Source: JAUYQR01 sp031377265 (GTDB lineage Bacteria > Pseudomonadota > Alphaproteobacteria > Rhodobacterales > Rhodobacteraceae). From it: 7,389 nucleotides of DNA. Where the stretch lies: NCBI RefSeq assembly GCF_031377265.1, contig NZ_JANMET010000382.1:1-7389 (forward strand), in the 5' to 3' direction. Below the pieces are notes generated by a model. That model did not search any database, was not told the origin of the DNA, and saw only the letters and a program-made list of their open reading frames with translations. Positions 5,397-7,389 of the stretch are shown here, one piece after another; the first letter of the stretch is position 1; each line of letters starts with the position of its first letter. Both the position numbers and the translations under genes were made by a program.

Positions 5397-6146
5397 CTAA
5401 AGCCGGATCGCCGAGATCAGCCTGCCGTAATCCGCCTCGCCCTTGTGCGTCATGCGGCGGTATGAATAGAACCGCTCCGCATCGGCAAACGTGCAATGGC
5501 CGGTCCATTCGGCATGGCCAACCCCGGCCTCGCGCAGCCGGTGCAGCCCGTATGCCGGCAGATCGAACAACATCCGGTCGCCACGCCCTTGGGCAAAGAA
5601 CCGGCTGGTGGCGCGGTCATTATCGGTGAACCGCTCAAAGAATTCCGGGCCGACCTCATAGGCAGCCTGGCTGATCGTCGGGCCAATCACGGCCACGATG
5701 TCGGCCCGCCGCGCGCCCAGCGTCTCCATCGCGTCCAGCGTGGCTTCCAGAACCCCGTCCATCGCCCCCCGCCAGCCCGCATGCGCGGCACCGATCACCC
5801 CCGCCTTGGCGTCTGAAAACAGCACTGGCTGGCAATCTGCCGTCAGCACCGCCAGCATCAGCCCCGGCGTGGCGGTCACCAGCGCGTCGGCCATCGGGCG
5901 TTCGTCCAACGGGACGGTCACCGCAACCGCTGTCGCCGAATGCACCTGATGCACGGTGACCAGTGCCGTCACCGGCACCCCCAGCGCCGCCGCCGCCCGC
6001 GTCCGGTTGATCATCACCACATCGGCCTGATCGCTGGACCCGGTCCCGCAATTCAACCCGGCAAAGATCCCAGACGACGCCCCACCCTTGCGGGTGAAAA
6101 AGCCGTGGCGGGCAGCGATCCTGTCGGATGTCAAGATTTCAAGCAT
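5397..6146 (-). CDS. pgeF: Peptidoglycan editing factor / YfiH-type multifunctional purine nucleoside phosphorylase
   Basis: This is a cytoplasmic protein of the YfiH/DUF152 family, once called multicopper polyphenol oxidase. Members have been shown to act as zinc-dependent purine nucleoside phosphorylases and adenosine deaminases, and in E. coli PgeF (YfiH) corrects mis-incorporated amino acids in peptidoglycan precursors. The protein has 249 residues, a normal length. The metal-site residues lie in HQVHS (His69), TADCQPVLF (Cys105) and AAHAGWRGA (His122), all present. The N-terminal HGFFTRKGGASSGIFAGLNCG is typical. The ATG at 6146 is chosen because MLEILTSDRIA is the usual beginning. A TTG eleven codons upstream would extend it without support. 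It overlaps the preceding gene by eight bases (ATGCTTGA) and has no clear ribosome binding site of its own, so it is probably translationally coupled to that gene. It is the last gene of the lgt operon seen here. Confidence 0.92.
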   Translation of the reverse strand: MLEILTSDRIAARHGFFTRKGGASSGIFAGLNCGTGSSDQADVVMINRTRAAAALGVPVTALVTVHQVHSATAVAVTVPLDERPMADALVTATPGLMLAVLTADCQPVLFSDAKAGVIGAAHAGWRGAMDGVLEATLDAMETLGARRADIVAVIGPTISQAAYEVGPEFFERFTDNDRATSRFFAQGRGDRMLFDLPAYGLHRLREAGVGHAEWTGHCTFADAERFYSYRRMTHKGEADYGRLISAIRL

Positions 6147-7209
6147 GGGATGGATCAAAACCGGGAGGGGCAGGGGCAACGGGGGCGTGAAACGCGATAG
6201 CTTTGAACACCGAACCCATTTCCTCGGGGTGGGTCAAGCGGCGATGCGCGGCAAGGTGGCTTTGCAGCACTTCCCCCGCCAGTTCGGCGCCAAGCCGCGC
6301 GGCGCGCTGATCAATCCCAAGGCGTTTCAGCAGCACGCCCTGACCGGTCAGCCCGGTGCGCGCCACCCCCATCGCCAGCGCCAGTGCTTCGAAATCCACA
6401 TGCGCGGTCAGATCGGCGGCACCCGGTTGGGCCAGCGGGTCTTCGGGCGCATGCCCGCGCAGCGCTTGCAACGTATCGCCCTTCGACCGCCAGCCGCCAT
6501 AATCGATCACCAGTGCCACCCCGCCCCGTGCCGCGATCCGCTGGCCGATGGCTTGCGCAATCGCCGGCAGCGCCGGGCATACCTCCACCACCGTCCCCGG
6601 CGGATCGGCCTGAAACCGCGGCCCGATCATCCCCTCTGGCAGCAGCGCCGACAGACCAAACCGCAACCTACCCTCTGAAACTCCGACCATCCGCTCGCGC
6701 CAACCACCATCGTCACGCTGGAACTGGCGGATCGGCAGGGCATCGAAGAACTCGTTTGCCAACAGGAACAGCGGTTGGTCCGGCAGGCTGGCAACACTGT
6801 CGGCCCATACCGGCGCATAGGCGTCCAGCGTCCGCGCCTGCACATTGCGCAAAGTGGCCGACGCCTCGACCAGCACGATCCGCGCGCCCGCATGAAACCC
6901 CGGCACGGCCCGCGTGGCGCGCATCACATCGGCCATCAGCGTCCCGCGCCCGGGGCCAAGCTCGGCCAGCGTAAAGGGGGCGGGTGACCCCTGATCCAGC
7001 CACGCCTGCGCCAGACACAGGCCGATCAGCTCGCCAAACATCTGGCTGATCTCGGGGGCGGTGGTGAAATCGCCAGCCACCCCGAACGGATCGCGCGTGC
7101 TGTAATAGCCGTGCGCCGGGTGCATCAGACACTCGGCCATATACTCGGCCACCGTGATCGGCCCGGTGGCCGCGATCCGGGCGGCAAGCATGTCGCCCAG
7201 AACGGTCAT
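6139..7209 (-). CDS. SAM-dependent methyltransferase of the MidA/NDUFAF7 family
   Basis: The protein has 356 residues, typical for this family. The hallmark GDFTTAPEISQMFGELIG is at 46-63, the SAM-binding ELGPGRGTLM at 83-92, NEFFDALP at 152-159, VIDYG at 234-238, TAHVDFEAL at 268-276 and GVLLKRLGI at 291-299. The mitochondrial relative NDUFAF7 dimethylates an arginine of the NDUFS2 subunit during complex I assembly. In an alphaproteobacterium the likely target is the matching subunit NuoD, which is inference here. The ATG overlaps the lgt stop as ATGA, with no ribosome binding site of its own, so translation is probably coupled to lgt. It overlaps pgeF by eight bases downstream. It is cytoplasmic, with no signal or membrane segment. 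Confidence 0.92.
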   Translation of the reverse strand: MTVLGDMLAARIAATGPITVAEYMAECLMHPAHGYYSTRDPFGVAGDFTTAPEISQMFGELIGLCLAQAWLDQGSPAPFTLAELGPGRGTLMADVMRATRAVPGFHAGARIVLVEASATLRNVQARTLDAYAPVWADSVASLPDQPLFLLANEFFDALPIRQFQRDDGGWRERMVGVSEGRLRFGLSALLPEGMIGPRFQADPPGTVVEVCPALPAIAQAIGQRIAARGGVALVIDYGGWRSKGDTLQALRGHAPEDPLAQPGAADLTAHVDFEALALAMGVARTGLTGQGVLLKRLGIDQRAARLGAELAGEVLQSHLAAHRRLTHPEEMGSVFKAIAFHAPVAPAPPGFDPSHA

Positions 7210-7389
7210 GCGCTACGGCGGCGCGCCAGAAACCACAGGCCGGCCAGGATCATCGGCAGCGACAGGATCTGCCCCATGGTCAGCCCCCAGCCGCCGATGT
7301 GCAGTGCCAGACCCAGCGGGTTGCCGTCGCTGATAAACTGCGCATCGGGTTGGCGCACGAACTCCACCGCGAACCGCGCTGCACCATAC
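7206..7389 (-). CDS. lgt: Prolipoprotein diacylglyceryl transferase, C-terminal end (partial)
   Basis: Only the last 60 codons are in the window; the gene begins beyond the right edge. Lgt is an inner-membrane enzyme that transfers diacylglycerol from phosphatidylglycerol to the lipobox cysteine of prolipoproteins. The fragment opens with YGAARFAVEFVRQPDAQF, matching the conserved R-F-x-x-E-F-x-R-x-P-D-x-Q signature. It is followed by GLTMGQILSLPMILAGLWFL, the last membrane helix, and a short basic tail ARRRSA. Its TGA overlaps the ATG of the methyltransferase gene in ATGA. The fragment is intact as far as it goes. Confidence 0.93.
   Translation of the reverse strand, partial: YGAARFAVEFVRQPDAQFISDGNPLGLALHIGGWGLTMGQILSLPMILAGLWFLARRRSA

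Noticed and set aside
5375..5398. AGCGC...GCGCT inverted repeat at the pgeF stop codon as a terminator
   Set aside because: There are only five base pairs around a 14-base loop, overlapping the stop codon and with no T run, so it is too weak to call.
5130..5465. Plus-strand open frame of 111 codons in the gap before pgeF
   Set aside because: It runs into the 3' end of pgeF on the other strand, has no convincing ribosome binding site and no recognisable domain.
6147..6179. Eleven-codon upstream extension of pgeF from a TTG
   Set aside because: It is Pro/Leu-rich, has no ribosome binding site and lies wholly within the preceding gene. The internal ATG gives the normal N-terminus.

Overview
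The window is high-GC bacterial DNA, most likely from an alphaproteobacterium of the Rhodobacterales. Three things point there: the fused ATP sulfurylase/APS kinase, the lgt - NDUFAF7-like methyltransferase - pgeF gene order, and the thioredoxin reductase with an Lrp-type regulator nearby. This placement is from recognition of protein families and gene order, not from a search. Nearly all the protein coding is on the minus strand.

Layout from left to right. (1) 49-1755, minus: bifunctional sulfate adenylyltransferase/adenylylsulfate kinase (sulfate activation), with a hairpin after its stop. (2) 1948-2322, minus: a four-helix membrane protein of unknown function. (3) 2388-3350, minus: trxB, thioredoxin reductase, with a good -10 element and a 13-bp palindrome just before its ribosome binding site. 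(4) 3378-4496: a decayed divergent pair. On the minus strand is a LysR-type regulator broken into three frames with internal parts missing. On the plus strand is a pirin-family gene that stops early and whose probable C-terminal end survives in another frame. (5) 4555-5055, plus: an intact Lrp/AsnC-family regulator with a palindrome in its leader. (6) 5056-5396: a gap holding a hairpin between convergent genes, a possible 61-residue gene on the minus strand (5072-5257), and a stem-loop around that gene's ribosome binding site. (7) 5397-7389, minus: pgeF, a MidA/NDUFAF7-type methyltransferase and the 3' end of lgt, joined by overlapping stop and start codons in the order lgt > midA-like > pgeF.

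The intact genes are housekeeping: sulfate activation, thiol redox balance, lipoprotein maturation, a probable complex I assembly factor and a peptidoglycan/nucleoside quality-control enzyme. trxB and the sulfate-activation gene share a redox/sulfur theme, because reducing activated sulfate consumes thioredoxin, but nothing here proves co-regulation. The least ordinary part is the LysR/pirin remnant between trxB and lrp. I see no mobile element, CRISPR array, tRNA, rRNA or defence system, and I found no convincing evidence of an undescribed multi-gene system. The regulatory palindromes and the small gene at 5072-5257 are the most useful loose ends.
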